DNA of 64,000 nucleotides from Siphonodentalium dalli (GCA_032622095.1 CP136065.1:151905577-151969576), one strand, 5' to 3'; shown: positions 22,401-31,241, counted from the first letter of the stretch. The notes: generated from the sequence alone by a model not told the origin. A program made the numbers and translations.

Positions 22401-24589
22401 TGAAACAGAAATCTGAGGATTTGTCCTCTGAACATCTTTCCCGACAAATACAATTTCAGAGAATCCCCTGCCATTTTTAGCCCAACTTGACGGAGTTGGT
22501 CGTCTGTGTATACGTGCATGTGTGTGTCCATCAACAATTTCCTTTGGCACACCCTACAGGCCTCACCTGATCATCACCAAACTTCATAGGGATCTGTTTT
22601 TTTCTGAATTTCTTTGAAAAATGTGGCCATCTTGGATTTCAGTTTTGAATCCATTAGCACACCCTACAGGCTACATCCCTCGCCCTATCTTCACCAAACG
22701 TCGTATGGATCTTCGGGGTGACCTCTAGATGGGAGCTTACCATTTGTTCGCGAATTTCATTGAAAAACATGGCTGCCAGTGGCCATCTTGGATTATACAG
22801 TTTGTATGACTAAATCCTTCAGCACACTACAGGTCGCGTCCCTCACCCGATTGTCATCAATCTTCATATGGTTCTTCCATATTGGATTTCAAAATTGGAT
22901 CCATCGGCACAACATGCAGCCCACAATTATTGGCAAAAGGTTTTGAAAATTTATAAGCATGTTTGGGATCAGCTCTAGATGGCAGCTATTGTATTTGAAC
23001 GATTTCAGATGAAAAACATGGCCACTGACAGCCATCTTGTATCTTACTCTTTGCATCACTAAATCCTTGGTACACATGCCTTTTCTGATTGTTACTAAAC
23101 TTTATATGTATCCTCTGGGGTGACCTCTTGATGGGAGCCTACCATTTATTCCGAATTCTGTTTAAAAACATGTCTGCCAGCGGCCATCTTGAATTTTACT
23201 TTGTTTGACTAAATCCTTTAGCACAACCTACAGGTCTCATCTCTCATCCGGTCATCACCAATCTTCAGAAGGATCTTTCGGATGACCTCCAGATAGGAGT
23301 TTACATTTTTTCCGAATTCTGTTAAAAACTTGGCTGCCAGTGGCCATCTTGGATTTTATTCTTTTTATGACTAAATCTTTTATCACACCCTACAGGTCAC
23401 ATCTCTCATCCGATCATAACCGAACTTCATATGGATCTTTGGATTGTCCTCTAGATGGGAGCTTACCATTTTTTCCAAATTCTTTTAAAAACATGGCTGC
23501 CAGCGGCCATCTTGTATTTTACTCTTTGTATGACTAAATCCATTGGGTGTTTAGAATTACATAGACATATCAACTTTCTGCATTCCCCATTCCTCCATTA
23601 ACTGTAACATTTGACAATAGCCCCTATCCATGTTGAGCTTCAGGGTCATGGATACTTTCATTATATTATCCCTAAATACAGGTATTTTGTCGGAGTCATG
23701 GTCCTTGTCGACTTGGAATTTGCCAATATTTTTGTTTCCGGATTATAACTTTAGTTTTAGTTCTCTTGACTATTTTCAAATTTTGTATGTAGATTAACCA
23801 CATGAAAATACAGCTCAAGTTATGTTCCTTGTCGACTTAGAATTTGCCGATTATTTTGGTTTCTGGGTGATAAATTTAGTTTTGGTAATAATTTGTTATA
23901 TGGATTACTCATATGATAAAACAGGTCAAGCTCGAATTTGGGTTCCGTCCGCATATTTTGACCAGAGTTATGGTTCCTTGTTGTTATAATTTGACGATTA
24001 TTTTTGTTTCCTGCTGCTTTAGTTATCGTTTTCTGTGTATTTTCAAATTTTACATATGGATTACTTGTTATGGCCCTTTGTTGAAATTAACACAGGTTTA
24101 TTTTGCCACACCCTGGCGATGGTCTTGTTGTTATATTTCACTTTAAAGATGGTCTATCTCTTCCTGTAACAAGTTTTATATAGTTTCCTGGGTATAAAAT
24201 AAGAAACATGACTGGCATGTCTGACGCAAATTATTATTGTACCTCTGAATCAAAACAGAAATTATGGGAATAGATACAACATATTTAATTACAACATAAT
24301 TAATTATGCGATGCAAAAAGGATATTTCCATTTTTATTTTCAGCCAAATTACATATTTGGGCACCCTGGTTATGGAGGCCAGAATGGAGCTGCCGATACC
24401 AAGCGCAAAGTTGGATTTGCCTACGTATCAAACTTTATGAATCCTGATGCAGGAGCTGAACTAGAGGATCGATGGGTGACTTTATACGATTCTTTATATG
24501 AGTGTATAGACAAAATGGAAAACAGAACCTTACCTAGGAAGACCTACCATGTATCAACAGAATTCTTGCGCCAACACAGTAAATTATGA
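1292..24589 (+). CDS. beta-lactamase-like serine hydrolase (LACTB/EstB type), seven exons, 5' end missing
   Basis: Joining exons 1292-1483, 4615-4714, 8797-8902, 10678-10800, 13625-13800, 21808-22065 and 24344-24589 gives 399 residues and a TGA stop. The product resembles the class C beta-lactamase / family VIII esterase group that animals carry as 'beta-lactamase domain-containing' proteins. Visible residues 48-51 are STTK, the expected SxxK catalytic serine and lysine. YWPNF at 76-80 and GYHA at 137-140 are conserved family blocks. GHPGYGG at 324-330 supplies the HxG third motif. Visible length suits a family of roughly 400-450 residues, so only a short N-terminal part is missing. No initiator exon was found in 1-1291, most of which is a transposon. 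The substrate is unknown; animal members are often hydrolases of small esters or amides. No signal peptide can be judged. Every intron is packed with transposons. Confidence 0.93.
1484..2825. other. intron sequence with a fragment of the TTTCATGA MITE
   Basis: Mostly featureless intron. At 1966-2035 it holds one end of the palindromic MITE family (CCCTTTCATGATGGGAG, then the GTGCCAGTGCATTCTCTT block). Nothing else was recognised. Confidence 0.5.
2830..4170. repeat. diverged tandem array, period about 160-180 bp
   Basis: Units recur near 2895, 3150, 3308, 3480, 3643, 3935 and 4094. Each has a GCGCGATAACTC-type motif, then ATTTGGTATAT, then ATATCTCGGACGAGTTCG, then AGTTATGGGTCTT. A head near 2950 reads TTTGACGAGGGACGG. 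The same unit and head occur at 20205-21225. The array is noncoding and lies in the intron between hydrolase exons 1 and 2. Confidence 0.85.
4171..4614. other. intron remainder before exon 2
   Basis: A+T-rich sequence. A short triplication of GGAGTTAGCCA-like text lies near 4375-4405. Nothing else was seen. Confidence 0.4.
4615..4714 (+). CDS. hydrolase exon 2
   Basis: The acceptor is TATTTTAG and the donor CAG/GTTGGT. It encodes RDLLNYNEKVAKYWPNFA and then ITLEQLMSHQ, the block in which family members recruit the Tyr-containing loop. It ends in phase 0. A foldback transposon (about 4796-5218) begins some 80 bp downstream. Confidence 0.92.
4796..5218. mobile_element. foldback MITE family c (GAGGTCCCCAGAGGGTGAA), copy 1
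   Basis: Inverted ends share CAAGCCTGAGCTTAGTGTG at the left and its near-inverse at 5185-5210. Inside are palindromes built from GAGGTCCCCAGAGGGTGAA and its inverse around a short CGCATAGTGGG loop. An A/T-rich core includes AATTTGGGGATATAGAGAAA. Confidence 0.75.
5609..6300. mobile_element. MITE family e (TTAACCCTTTATATACTAAA), copy 1
   Basis: It starts at TTAA then CCCTTTATATACTAAATACT and ends near 6300 with the inverse GAGTATTTAGTAAA. Subterminal GAAATGTTCAGATAATAA occurs at both ends in inverse order, and a short hairpin of it lies at 5655-5690. An internal end at 5745-5830 (ACCATTCCAATGAATACTTT) matches other copies. The TTAA-CCC start is piggyBac-like. Confidence 0.65.
6400..6617. mobile_element. 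palindromic MITE family b (TTAACCCTTTCATGACGG), full copy
   Basis: TTAA at both ends (6400-6403 and 6614-6617). CCCTTTCATGACGGGAG at the left pairs with the right end. Two internal palindromes are built from ATTCTCTTATATATG, GTGAGTCTACC and their inverses. About 218 bp, non-coding, the reference copy for this window. Confidence 0.82.
6782..7734. mobile_element. hAT-type nonautonomous element with 8-bp TSD
   Basis: The left end TAGTGTAGAAACGATTA (6790) and right end (inverse of TAGTGTTGAAACGATTA, ending 7726) are inverted repeats. Flanking octamers CTTGTGGA (6782-6789) and CTTGTTGA (7727-7734) match at 7 of 8. Subterminal ACTAGTCG motifs repeat at both ends. No transposase frame is seen in the 937 bp. 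Confidence 0.85.
8001..8740. mobile_element. MITE family e, copy 2
   Basis: The left end reads CCTTTCTTTACTAAATGCTC then GACGAGTAGTTG, and a right block near 8645-8740 (TCTCCAAATGAATAATAG ... CCATTTAGTAAAGAAAG) matches the other family e copies. Hydrolase exon 3 begins 57 bp to the right. It carries the unidentified open frame at 8228-8410. Confidence 0.6.
8228..8410 (+). other. unidentified open frame inside a family e element
   Basis: Preceded by a good acceptor-like tract (CTATATCTATCAG), the frame reads SDFSKIAGKEFGEIVNGLPV and then AKAWNREWTIGMKMK before TAG at 8408-8410. Composition is protein-like and unlike the surrounding A/T-rich DNA. The phase does not fit a join to hydrolase exon 2, so it is probably not an alternative end of that gene. 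It may be a captured exon or transposon-coded. Family not recognised. Confidence 0.3.
8797..8902 (+). CDS. hydrolase exon 3
   Basis: The acceptor is TTTCAAAG and the donor CCTG/GTACGT. It encodes AGLCALDEPFRFSL and then LLEKQKPLWVP, so with exon 2 the family SHQAGL and QKPLW blocks are continuous. A competing AG four bases later gives a stop within five codons, which fixes the boundary. It ends in phase 1. Confidence 0.92.
8903..10300. other. intron sequence, nothing recognised
   Basis: A+T-rich DNA with no convincing exon, inverted repeat or tandem array. A short GT/CA-free stretch near 9350-9560 is slightly more G+C-rich, without a supportable frame. Confidence 0.4.
10310..10585. mobile_element. 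family c foldback MITE, copy 2
   Basis: GCAGAATGAGGTCCACAGAG at about 10480 pairs with CTCTGGGGACCTCATTCTGC at about 10557 around a short loop. The left half carries the family core AGAAACTTTCTAAGAAGTTT and a GTGATGTGCACC block. Confidence 0.7.
10678..10800 (+). CDS. hydrolase exon 4
   Basis: The acceptor is CTTTACAG and the donor TTTG/GTTAGT. It encodes GEGHGYHAITFALYLDQIV and then FKDEIAEPF, the most conserved central part of the family. The phase is 1 at both ends. Confidence 0.93.
10970..11330. mobile_element. family c foldback MITE, copy 3
   Basis: The same palindrome (AGGTCCTGAAAAGGGTGAAT ... CTGGGGGACCTCATTCTGC), the internal AATTTGGGGATATAGAGAAA-like block and a second partial palindrome near 11275. 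A family b fragment follows at 11335-11392. Confidence 0.7.
11400..13240. other. intron sequence, mostly unrecognised
   Basis: A block at 11990-12150 (GTTTATTACACCGAATATG ... AATCTGGGGGTTCGAAAATT-like) recurs near 38930-39065, so it is a dispersed repeat. A family b fragment (TCCATGAATGGAGCTTCC) lies near 12430-12490. No exon was seen. Confidence 0.45.
13258..13465. mobile_element. family b MITE, copy 2
   Basis: It contains both internal palindromes (TATATATGCGAGTCTCCC with its inverse, and a second near 13360-13405) and ends CATGAAAGGGTTAA at 13465. The left TTAACCC end is eroded. Confidence 0.7.
13625..13800 (+). CDS. hydrolase exon 5, probable GC donor
   Basis: The acceptor is AATTTCAG. 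The frame reads GIDLQIGLPKKDHHRATRL and ends NVVEWID. The end at 13800 is chosen because the next bases are GCAAGT, the canonical GC-type donor, and this leaves phase 0, exactly what the next exon needs. The alternative GT donor after 13804 leaves phase 1. That runs into a stop when joined to either acceptor of the next exon, so it would need an unseen microexon. A truncated palindromic MITE starts about 35 bp downstream. Confidence 0.82.
13830..13945. mobile_element. family b MITE fragment beside hydrolase exon 5
   Basis: It starts GACTGGAGCTTCCTGAAATT, also the start of the copies at 30400 and 38297, and carries one palindrome (GCGAGTCTCCC / GGGAGCCTCGC). It lies about 30 bp beyond the exon 5 donor. 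Confidence 0.65.
14252..14813. mobile_element. long hairpin MITE family d, copy 1
   Basis: The left end TTAAAGGTACTCAATCCGAT is matched by its inverse at 14795-14813. The arms, about 280 bp each and highly similar, include TATTTCTTTGGCTTTGGG and CACTTCCACGTGCTCAAA. The centre holds two nested smaller hairpins built from GATTTTAGAGTTATCCATC. Confidence 0.8.
14968..19153. mobile_element. 4.2-kb element with inverted repeats of about 0.8 kb (element L)
   Basis: The left end (14970) begins GTCGGTCTCACAACTGGGC, and the right end (19151) is its exact inverse for the first 23 bases. Similarity continues inward to about 15760 and 18360 (shared AGATGGCTGCCAAAATGGCT and TTATGGTATTCTAATGTT), with weaker matches to about 15900 and 17735. 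TA flanks both ends. No transposase frame is seen in the middle. A small diverged tandem repeat sits at 16800-17090. Confidence 0.85.
16800..17090. repeat. two-unit tandem repeat inside element L
   Basis: CATATTTGAACTTGATCTGT and CCAAATTTGGTTCAGTTCA recur near 16830-16870 and 16970-17025, with AAGGGTCATAACTCAGTCAA between. A GGATGGACGGATGACAGATGG tail follows near 17070. It carries the same CATAACTC core as the other arrays. Confidence 0.55.
19756..20058 (-). CDS. unidentified element K protein, N-terminal part (copy 1)
   Basis: A minus-strand frame starting at an ATG in an AAAACATGG context encodes MALLNICVIENGHVLIPWR, then an acidic stretch and SKRKRDEFDRVSMELKAAEV, ADIFGRFF, and stops at 19756. 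The C-terminal part resembles [10 protein letters not shown] ... [11 protein letters not shown] in copy 2 (36556-36674). A shared position inside related elements implies a transposon-coded protein rather than a host gene. The KRKR run could be a nuclear localisation signal. The family was not recognised. The frame is probably truncated, because no continuation is seen between it and the left end. Confidence 0.45.
   Translation of the reverse strand: MALLNICVIENGHVLIPWRIINIDTSDTTQTVADNFMKDNSVHCECEESSVNGSVSKRKRDEFDRVSMELKAAEVADIFGRFFQINIRKTCTFHSLFILH
20205..21225. repeat. tandem array, period about 160 bp, inside element K1
   Basis: Five units start near 20436, 20583, 20743, 20906 and 21067, each with TCGTTAGCGCGATAACTTC, then AAATTTGGTATATAGGTGTC, ATCTCGGACGAGTTCGAAAA and GAGTTATGGCCCTTAATTAG. 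A G+C-rich head (GACGGGCGGGCGGGCGGC) lies at 20245-20280. It is homologous to the array at 2830-4170. Confidence 0.88.
21808..22065 (+). CDS. hydrolase exon 6
   Basis: The acceptor is TTTTGTAG and the donor AAG/GTATGA, phase 0 at both ends. It encodes ARIMNDPDIMELPIGSTHGF and then FHGIIANGGVHQGKRLLS, the family block IANGG. Joined to exon 5 it gives EWIDARIMNDPDI with no gap. Confidence 0.9.
22475..23545. repeat. tandem array, family 'CCATCTTGGATTT', period about 170-200 bp
   Basis: About six units, each with CATGGCTGCCAGTGGCCATC, TTGGATTT, ACTAAATCCTT, CACACCCTACAGG and ACCTCTAGATGGGAGCTTAC. A TTGGTCGTCTGTGTATACG head lies near 22495. Reverse-oriented relatives lie at 26270-27068 and 49775-50346. 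A 17-base G run precedes it near 22350. Confidence 0.85.
23640..24095. repeat. tandem array, period about 125 bp
   Basis: Units with GTCCTTGTCGACTTGGAATT, TTTGTTTCCGGATTATAAC and TTCAAATTTTGTATGTAGAT occur near 23695, 23820, 23945 and 24065. The last keeps GTTATGGCCCTTTGTTG, the common core in reverse. It lies in the last hydrolase intron. Confidence 0.75.
24344..24589 (+). CDS. hydrolase exon 7 with HxG motif and stop
   Basis: The acceptor is TTATTTTCAG. It encodes PNYIFGHPGYGGQNGAAD, where HPG is the HxG motif, then KVGFAYVSNFMNPD, a C-terminal family block, and ends LRQHSKL before TGA at 24587-24589. No clear AATAAA lies in the next few hundred bases, so the 3' UTR end is undefined. Confidence 0.93.
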   Translation, partial: PNYIFGHPGYGGQNGAADTKRKVGFAYVSNFMNPDAGAELEDRWVTLYDSLYECIDKMENRTLPRKTYHVSTEFLRQHSKL

Positions 24590-25655
24590 CATAATTGATG
24601 ATAATAGGTTGTTATTACTTTATATCTTTAGGTGATTTACAGGGATTTCTTGGTGAATTTAAAGTGGTAGTGTAACACCTGCGAATTACGTCCCCATTGA
24701 ACGCATGCACATTTTGACTCGCTGCCAATCTCGCATAAATGCGAGTTATCCAGTCGCTGCCAATAGCACATTTATGCGAATTCAGGGGTGCATCTGGTAT
24801 AAGGGATGTAATTCTATTGTTTTGTTGCATTACGAAGGAGGTTCGGTTATTTTCTATAGAGCACTGGCATGCTGACAATTTAGAAGAAAGGTCAGTCAAG
24901 GTTATGCCACTCCTGAAGTTCTATGATTACAGCTAAAGCCAGAATAGAATAGACCATTGACTTTTGGTAGGATGCGATCGATATATGGTATATTTATTTA
25001 CTATTTTATAATCCTGTATATATTTTCATAAGGGTTCGCATTATTAAATTTGGAACCGAAAAGCGACACCATCTAATTCAGTTCTTTTAGTATCATGGTG
25101 GGGAAATCACGTGGTTTCAAGTCGAGGAGTATCACCCATTCAAAATGGCCGAGGCGATCGAAAACACAACCAGAAACAAGGAAAAAGGTAATAAACTAGG
25201 ATATGACATAGAGCATAAATGAAAGCAAATCCAAGATGGCCACCAAGGTCAAGTGACCCCTATGTCATTGAATGGGTTTCCGCCGTGGCTGGTGATAGGT
25301 CATTGCCATATATACCCACATGTGAAGTTTCAACTAAATACATCAATAATTACCCGATAGTCATTGCATTACCCACATATGCATAAAATACTTGTATTTA
25401 CATTCAGAATGCTTGGCACCGGGGGTATGTCCATGTGGCAGCAAAAAAGTTATAAACTCTGCCTCATGTTGGAAATGTTTTTGTTCATTTTGTTCATTCT
25501 TGTTTACAAATGGCTTGGTTTGAACTTTCAAATATTTGCAAATATCAAAATGACTTACATCAGAGATATGGACAAGACTACAACATATTCTTGTTCGTAA
25601 TTATAGCATTTTCTGAATCCTAATAGACCATGTTCAAATATATATTCTGAGGGTG
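24590..25655. other. downstream of the hydrolase stop, little recognised
   Basis: It includes the 3' UTR, whose end is not defined. An imperfect palindrome at 24715-24785 (CGCATAAATGCGAGTTATCC / GCACATTTATGCGA) may be a MITE. A G+C-richer patch near 25125-25190 has ATGGCCGAGGCG in an open frame followed by a GTAATA donor-like site, but no downstream partner was found. Confidence 0.4.
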
Positions 25656-25657
25656 TA

Positions 25658-27306
25658 AGAGATGACATGGTTCCCACTATGAATTGATAATCAAATTCAA
25701 GCACTTTTCAAGCACCTGAATACGCATTTTCAAGCACCATATATGATACATGTCTAGCTCAATTTAACTGTTAATAATAGTAGACAATTTGACAGTTACA
25801 ATTATAGTTAATTAGTTATATAAGTGTTTGTCTGAATTGTCTCATTGTTCTACTAACTATACCAATACTAACATAATAATTGAATTTATTCTGATACCAT
25901 CTTATAAATTTCTAAATCAAATGATAATACCAAATAACTAGCTACTACATAATCTCTAATTAAATAAGTTGTTTGTCCCTGGCAGCTTCGCCCATCCCCG
26001 ATACGTCGATATCCTTACATCACAGCATACATCGAGCCTTTCTGTTATTAGGTACCTGTTGCAGCCACGCCGCATATCTATCATTATGCAGCCACGCAAC
26101 ATTGAACACACATTTCCCCATTGTATTTACAACAAAAGAAACCGTGCCATTCGCCAGCAACTGACCAGCATATCAATGAAAGTGTCAATGACACTGTAGC
26201 TCAACTTAGGTAGGGGAATAATTTAATGGTTGACAGTAAATGGAGGAATAGGAAAGGTGCTAATTGAAATGTCTAAGTAAGACTAGATGTACATGTCAAT
26301 ATCAACATTCATGACAGGTTTCATAATGATCGGATCAGGGATGTGGTGATTATGGTGTGCCAAAGGATTTATTGATGCAAAGATTAAATTCTAAAATGGC
26401 CACCGGCAGCCATGTTTTTTTCCGAATTACCCCAAAATGACCTGTTCCCATCTACAGCCTTTACAAATCTCATAATGATCTGATCAAAGGTACGACCTGT
26501 GGCCTGTGCCAATGGATTTAGTCATGCAAAGAGTAAAATCCAAGATGGCTGCTGGCAGCCATGTTTTTCGGCTGAACGACCCCAAAATGACTCGTTTCCC
26601 ATCTACATGTCATTGTTAACATCCATGACAAATTTCATGAAGTTCTGACCAAAGTTACGTCCTGTAGCCCGCACCAAAGGATTTAGTCATGCAAAGAGTA
26701 AAATCCAATATGGCTACTGGCGGACATGTTTTTTAGCCAAACGACCCCAAAATCACTCGTTCACATCTACATGTTAATATTGACATCCATGATACATGAT
26801 CAGACGAACAGTACGACCTGTAGCCCGTGCCAATGGATTGAATTTTGAAATCCAAGATGGCCACCAGCGGCCATGTTTTTAGGCCGAATGATCCCAAAAT
26901 GACTCGTTCCCATCTACATGTCAATGTCAACATTCATGACAAAGATCAGACCAAAGGTATGACCTGTAGCCCTCGTCAAAGGAAATTGTTGACGGACACA
27001 TGCACACACGGACGTCGGACGCCAAACCATGGCAATAGCTCAAACTTACAAAGTAAGTTGAGCTAATAACGCTGTTTTATCTCCGAAGTCACTATTTTGA
27101 TCGATAAAACTGGCGATTTTGTGATAAATATTATGGCTAAATTATGAACTGACACACATATTATTACATGTCAGTTATGATAATAAGTTTGAATTCATGA
27201 CTTTTCAAGCACCCCTGATCAAATTCAAGCACTTTCAAGGGCTTGAAAACTGGAAAATATAATCCAAGCACTTTCAATAAATTCAAGCACTAGTACGGAC
27301 CCTGGA
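25658..27306. mobile_element. possible hAT-like pair of ends (CAAGCACTTTTCAAG)
   Basis: AAATTCAAGCACTTTTCAAGC near 25693 and its inverse-paired repeats at 27197-27300 (TTGAATTTATTGAAAGTGCT on the minus strand) bracket the region. The outermost sequences ATGGTTCCCACTA and inverse AGGGTCCGTACTA are similar. No matching 8-bp duplication was found, so the limits are provisional. Confidence 0.35.
26270..27068. repeat. tandem array, 'CCAAGATGGC' family, reverse orientation
   Basis: About five units of roughly 150-160 bp with GTCATGCAAAGAGTAAAATC, CAAGATGGCTGCTGGCAGCC, ATGTTTTT and CATCTACATGTCA. The right tail reads ATGGCAATAGCTCAAACTTA then GTTGAGCTAA. It is the inverse of the array at 22475-23545. 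Confidence 0.85.
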
Positions 27307-28596
27307 TGAGTTCTAGTGTTGACAGTTCCAGTGAAAAAAAAAAGAAGTAAAATCGGAATCATTACCTCACAAAAATTCAAATGATGTGTTTATCCATTAT
27401 GAACAAAGTTGAATCGACATCTTATGAATGAAATGAACATTATGTAATGGATATGCTTCTCCATCTAGTATCTCAAGCAGAGGGCTCCCTCAGCATCAAT
27501 AAATATGAACTTCAGTAAAATGCTTTCTTCTCTTGACAACAGACCTTATCTTCACGCCAAGAATTGGAAATAGCTGTTTTAGATATCTTGCCTGAGAAAT
27601 ATCTGCACCTGTTGGTGACTTGAGTACTTAGATTATGATTATACAAACCCTGGCCTAGAATGTTAGAGACACAGTTGCAGGGGTCGCACAGAGTTAGCAG
27701 TGCCGGGAATCGCCAACCAGTAACTATATGACCAAGAGATATAGATTTCTCATCCAGAGAAGTCATCAGTCTTCTCTATTTGCACCACAGCGCCATGACA
27801 CAGTCCCCTGAGTGTCGAATGAACCACCAAGTGTAACACAGCAAGAGAGAGAAGTGTGGGAGTCACACTGAAAGTTAGCAGCGCCCAGCCTTCTACGTTT
27901 ACACCGCAGCTGCTACACAGGTATAGTGTTTGCAAAGTAAAAGGACAACATTTTGTAGAGTGAGTTTATTTTTTTTATGGAAATAGATTCAGTAACAATA
28001 AAATTGAGAAATTATTATAAGATTACATGCAGATCTAATAAAATGTTTTATTTTTGAAAAGTAAAGTAGGATGGAATGTATATCACAATATAAATGATTT
28101 GGTCCACTTTCAAAAGCAGAATCTCCTAGTGAAAGATTAGTGCTTGGTACCTCATCAAGTATATTTGAGGAATTGTTTATACCATTACCCAAGGTAATTA
28201 TTATCACAACTGTTGAATGCATGGCAGATTAATTTAATGTTGATATTGATTGCAGTGCTTCTCATTTGGAATGTTTATTGAAGAGTAATTTAGTTAGTTA
28301 GATGTCCTGTTTTCTGATATGGTATAACCAATATAGTTGATGTGGTCAGCAATAAATAATTCAATATTACATTCTACAATCGCGTATACTGTCCGAATGC
28401 TGAAATATCAGTCTGAACCACAAAATAAGCATATGATTATTGTTTCTCCAGTTCAAAAGTACCTTCTGATGCATAATACAGATGTGGAGGGGGAAACTAC
28501 AATGCTGTTATTCGGACATATAGTTGAAAGTAAAAAGCAACAAAACAAGAACCATTTCCTGCAAACAAAAGTATATTTTGATTTTTCACCTAATAT
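27307..28596. other. intergenic sequence, nothing convincing
   Basis: A moderately G+C-rich patch at 27640-27915 has short open frames on the minus strand but no splice-supported coding. The rest is A+T-rich. Confidence 0.35.
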
Positions 28597-29777
28597 TTAA
28601 CCCTTTGAACCCTGGCTCCCCACAACGATCGACACCAAGACCCTGGGCTCCCAGTGTTATTTTTTATTTGTTGTAGACTTTGTTGCGGCGCAATGGGTGG
28701 GTTCCGTTTAAGTGGTGCCACAGATCTGAAACTTTACATGTATGTTCCCCATGGACCACTGAGTATTTTAAGACCGGGATACATTGCCACACGATCTCTC
28801 CCTGGCAACGGTTGCTATGCAGCTACCCGAAATCGAATGTAAAATGCAATTATAGCTTTTATTGACGTATTTCAGCCCTAGGAAATGACGTTTTCGATGC
28901 AGCCCATGCCCCACTGTGAAATTTGTTATATATCTGGCCGGATGAGTGAACCAAACTTTTGTTTAAGGGTATAGCAACGGTTGCTAACCCTAAATGATCC
29001 AATGACACCATTGCCCTGAGCATTCAATCGTATTATGCCCCATTTTATACATTTCCTAGGCGGATGTTACGTTTTTTCGAAATCACGTGACGAGCGTTTT
29101 GGTTGGTCTCGTCGACAATCAAATGCCAGAGTGCATGATCCCAGAATAAATTTAAGTACTCCACCTTGGGGTGTACTGTCCATAGTTATTGAAGTTGGTA
29201 CATTCTTTGGTCCCGGCTTCTCGTTCGGTGTAAAGGTTGGTATGACAAACGAATTTGCGTCCCTTTTCAACGTATGGACATTATGATCACCGTGACTAAT
29301 TGCAGGTATGAAGCCACGCCCCTACCTCGACATAAGCTCCGCCCACTTCCACAACACCTCAACTACCCCATACATTGATCTCTTGTCTTGAAACAACGCC
29401 ACCCACTCCTGGAGCGACTGACGTCTCAATATCTCCCAGTGTCACTGTGCTTTCGTTCTCCCATTCTAACTCACAAATGGCTTAGTCATCATCATCGAAA
29501 TCTTCAGCGTCCGATTCCAAAATTTGCCGGACCACCTCGTCTACCGAAAATGTTTTAGGCTTCATAATTCATGATGCTGTGTGCTTAAACACAATAGCAA
29601 CAAGACACAAAGAAAAACATTATTATTGGAGAAGCAGATGACCGCGACGATGTATGTAAACAACAAACATGTGGCGGTCGATATATGGCCGGTCCAGCGG
29701 CCGGTATACCGGCCGCTGGGGTATTTGGGGGTTCACACAGCGGCCGATTTTCCGGCCGCTCGGGTTCAAAGGGTTAA
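28597..29777. mobile_element. piggyBac deletion derivative with transposase relics
   Basis: TTAA at 28597-28600 then CCCTTTGAACCC; the right end is CGGGTTCAAAGGG followed by TTAA at 29774-29777. Subterminal GGCCGGTATACCGGCC palindromes lie near the right end. The part at 28790-29010 is the inverse of sequence in the 23-1035 element. Minus-strand transposase fragments (next entry) identify the superfamily. Confidence 0.9.
29070..29565 (-). pseudogene. broken piggyBac transposase (DDE_Tnp_1_7 type), N-terminal part
   Basis: On the minus strand an ATG at 29565 begins MKPKTFSVDEVVRQILESD and an acidic run, closed by TAA at 29482. Piggybac transposases typically start with such an acidic segment. 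Further on (about 29245-29160) one frame reads NEKPGPKNVPTSITMDSTP, and after a frame change (about 29160-29075) another reads NLFWDHALWHLIVDETNQNA. This matches the family block in which LFF..LL..IV.ETN is conserved. The catalytic Asp region is absent, so this copy cannot encode an active enzyme. Confidence 0.82.
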
Positions 29778-30387
29778 AAAAATATATATATATATCACAG
29801 GCTAGAGAAATGTGAACAATAGATTTCATGATTTTCATAAATCTGTATAGATTTGAAATAAAATAAGTTATGGTGCATATACATATTGGTGTAAAACAGG
29901 TGTATATCACATTTAAACATGTAACAAGTATAATTTTAACATACTGAATAACAATAAGCTTGCAAATTTTTTCACAATGATACAACTCAATATTTGGTCA
30001 ATGTGGGACAAAATAAGGAGTGATGAAATTAATTGTATACCAGTACAAATAATTAAAAAACTGTGTGGGAGTTTCAAACCATTTACTTATGCCAGGCGTT
30101 TATTCTGATCGTTGAATGGAAATAGGAAGATAAATATATAATACTTCATCTAAAAGTGGAGTTTCATTGGCTTAGAAAGTTACTACCAATTGGTAGCTAT
30201 TTATTGCCTCAACCATTATAATAAAAAAAGTTTCAACATATTAGATATTTGGATGTGGATAATGAATACAACCAAGCAACCCGATTTGATATGATACTCA
30301 TGTTTTGGCATCTCTGTGTGAATTCCCAGAACACTGCACAGATGAGAAACAATCTCACCACATAAGAATTATCATTCACAACTGATT
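29778..30387. other. intergenic, nothing recognised
   Basis: A+T-rich, with an AT dinucleotide run at the element boundary. No frame or repeat is supportable. Confidence 0.35.
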
Positions 30388-30600
30388 CACAACCCTTTCG
30401 TGACTGGAGCTTCCTGAATTTTTGCGAAAACCCTGTGCCAACGTATTCTCTTATTTAAGAGAATACATTGGCCAAACAATATTTACCTAGATCTTGTAAG
30501 CCAGTGTATTTTCCCATGGGAGCCTCGCATATATCAGAGAATGCACTGGCACAGGATCTTTAATGCTGCACCCACACAGCTCCTCTCATGAAAGGGTTAA
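30388..30600. mobile_element. family b MITE, copy 3
   Basis: The left end ACAACCCTTTCGTGACTGGA and right end CTCATGAAAGGGTTAA are both present. The central palindromes are partly deleted. Confidence 0.75.
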
Positions 30601-31241
30601 GCTCCGTAGGTGTTTTGAGATACATCTTAACAAATTATGTACACATAAGACGATATTACTCAAGAATTCACTTGTGAAATGTGCGACTTCGAGCATGTAT
30701 CTAATCTAGTTGCAGTGTTGCTGGCAAATTGCAGGATTTGTTTGCCGCCTGCAAGTTCTCATTGTACCCTATGTGTTTCTAATGTGGTGGATCATGCCAA
30801 CCACATGATTTATGGAGGGGCTTCTATCAGGAACATTGTACTATTCTATGAACAAATAGGAGTATACCATGAAAACCAATATTATAACAATCTCAATAGA
30901 CAAGTTTAGACCGGACCACTTCACACTTCAGACTTCTGTTGCTATATTCTTGGCACAAAGAATGATGTGGTATTTATGGCCAGATGTTTAAAAAGTTGTA
31001 TGTAACGGTCATATTGCTGATCGTCTACTTGGATGTTGTTATTAGGCCAAATCAAATTGATGTTTTGTTTCCTCAGACACTGCTCCCCTCATAAAAAATG
31101 GCTATGACCCATAAAAAAAATCATCATGCCCGTTAGCTTCACAATGCTATGTCCACATTCTCTTGTCCACTACCGACTATAAATTTAGCTAGACACATTT
31201 CAACTTATATTTAATATTTCCCTTTGATATTTCTGATAATA

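Noticed and set aside
24311-24343. Upstream extension of the last hydrolase exon
   Set aside because: The open frame continues upstream but crosses a clear TTTTATTTTCAG acceptor, and the extension has no family resemblance.
25969-26199. Overlapping frames that look like a small protein
   Set aside because: Two frames are open together in a locally C-rich stretch. There is no homology and no splice context.
30679-30909. Cys-rich open frame (CRICLPPASSHCTLCV)
   Set aside because: No splice signals, no continuation and no recognisable zinc-finger spacing. It is in intergenic A+T-rich DNA.
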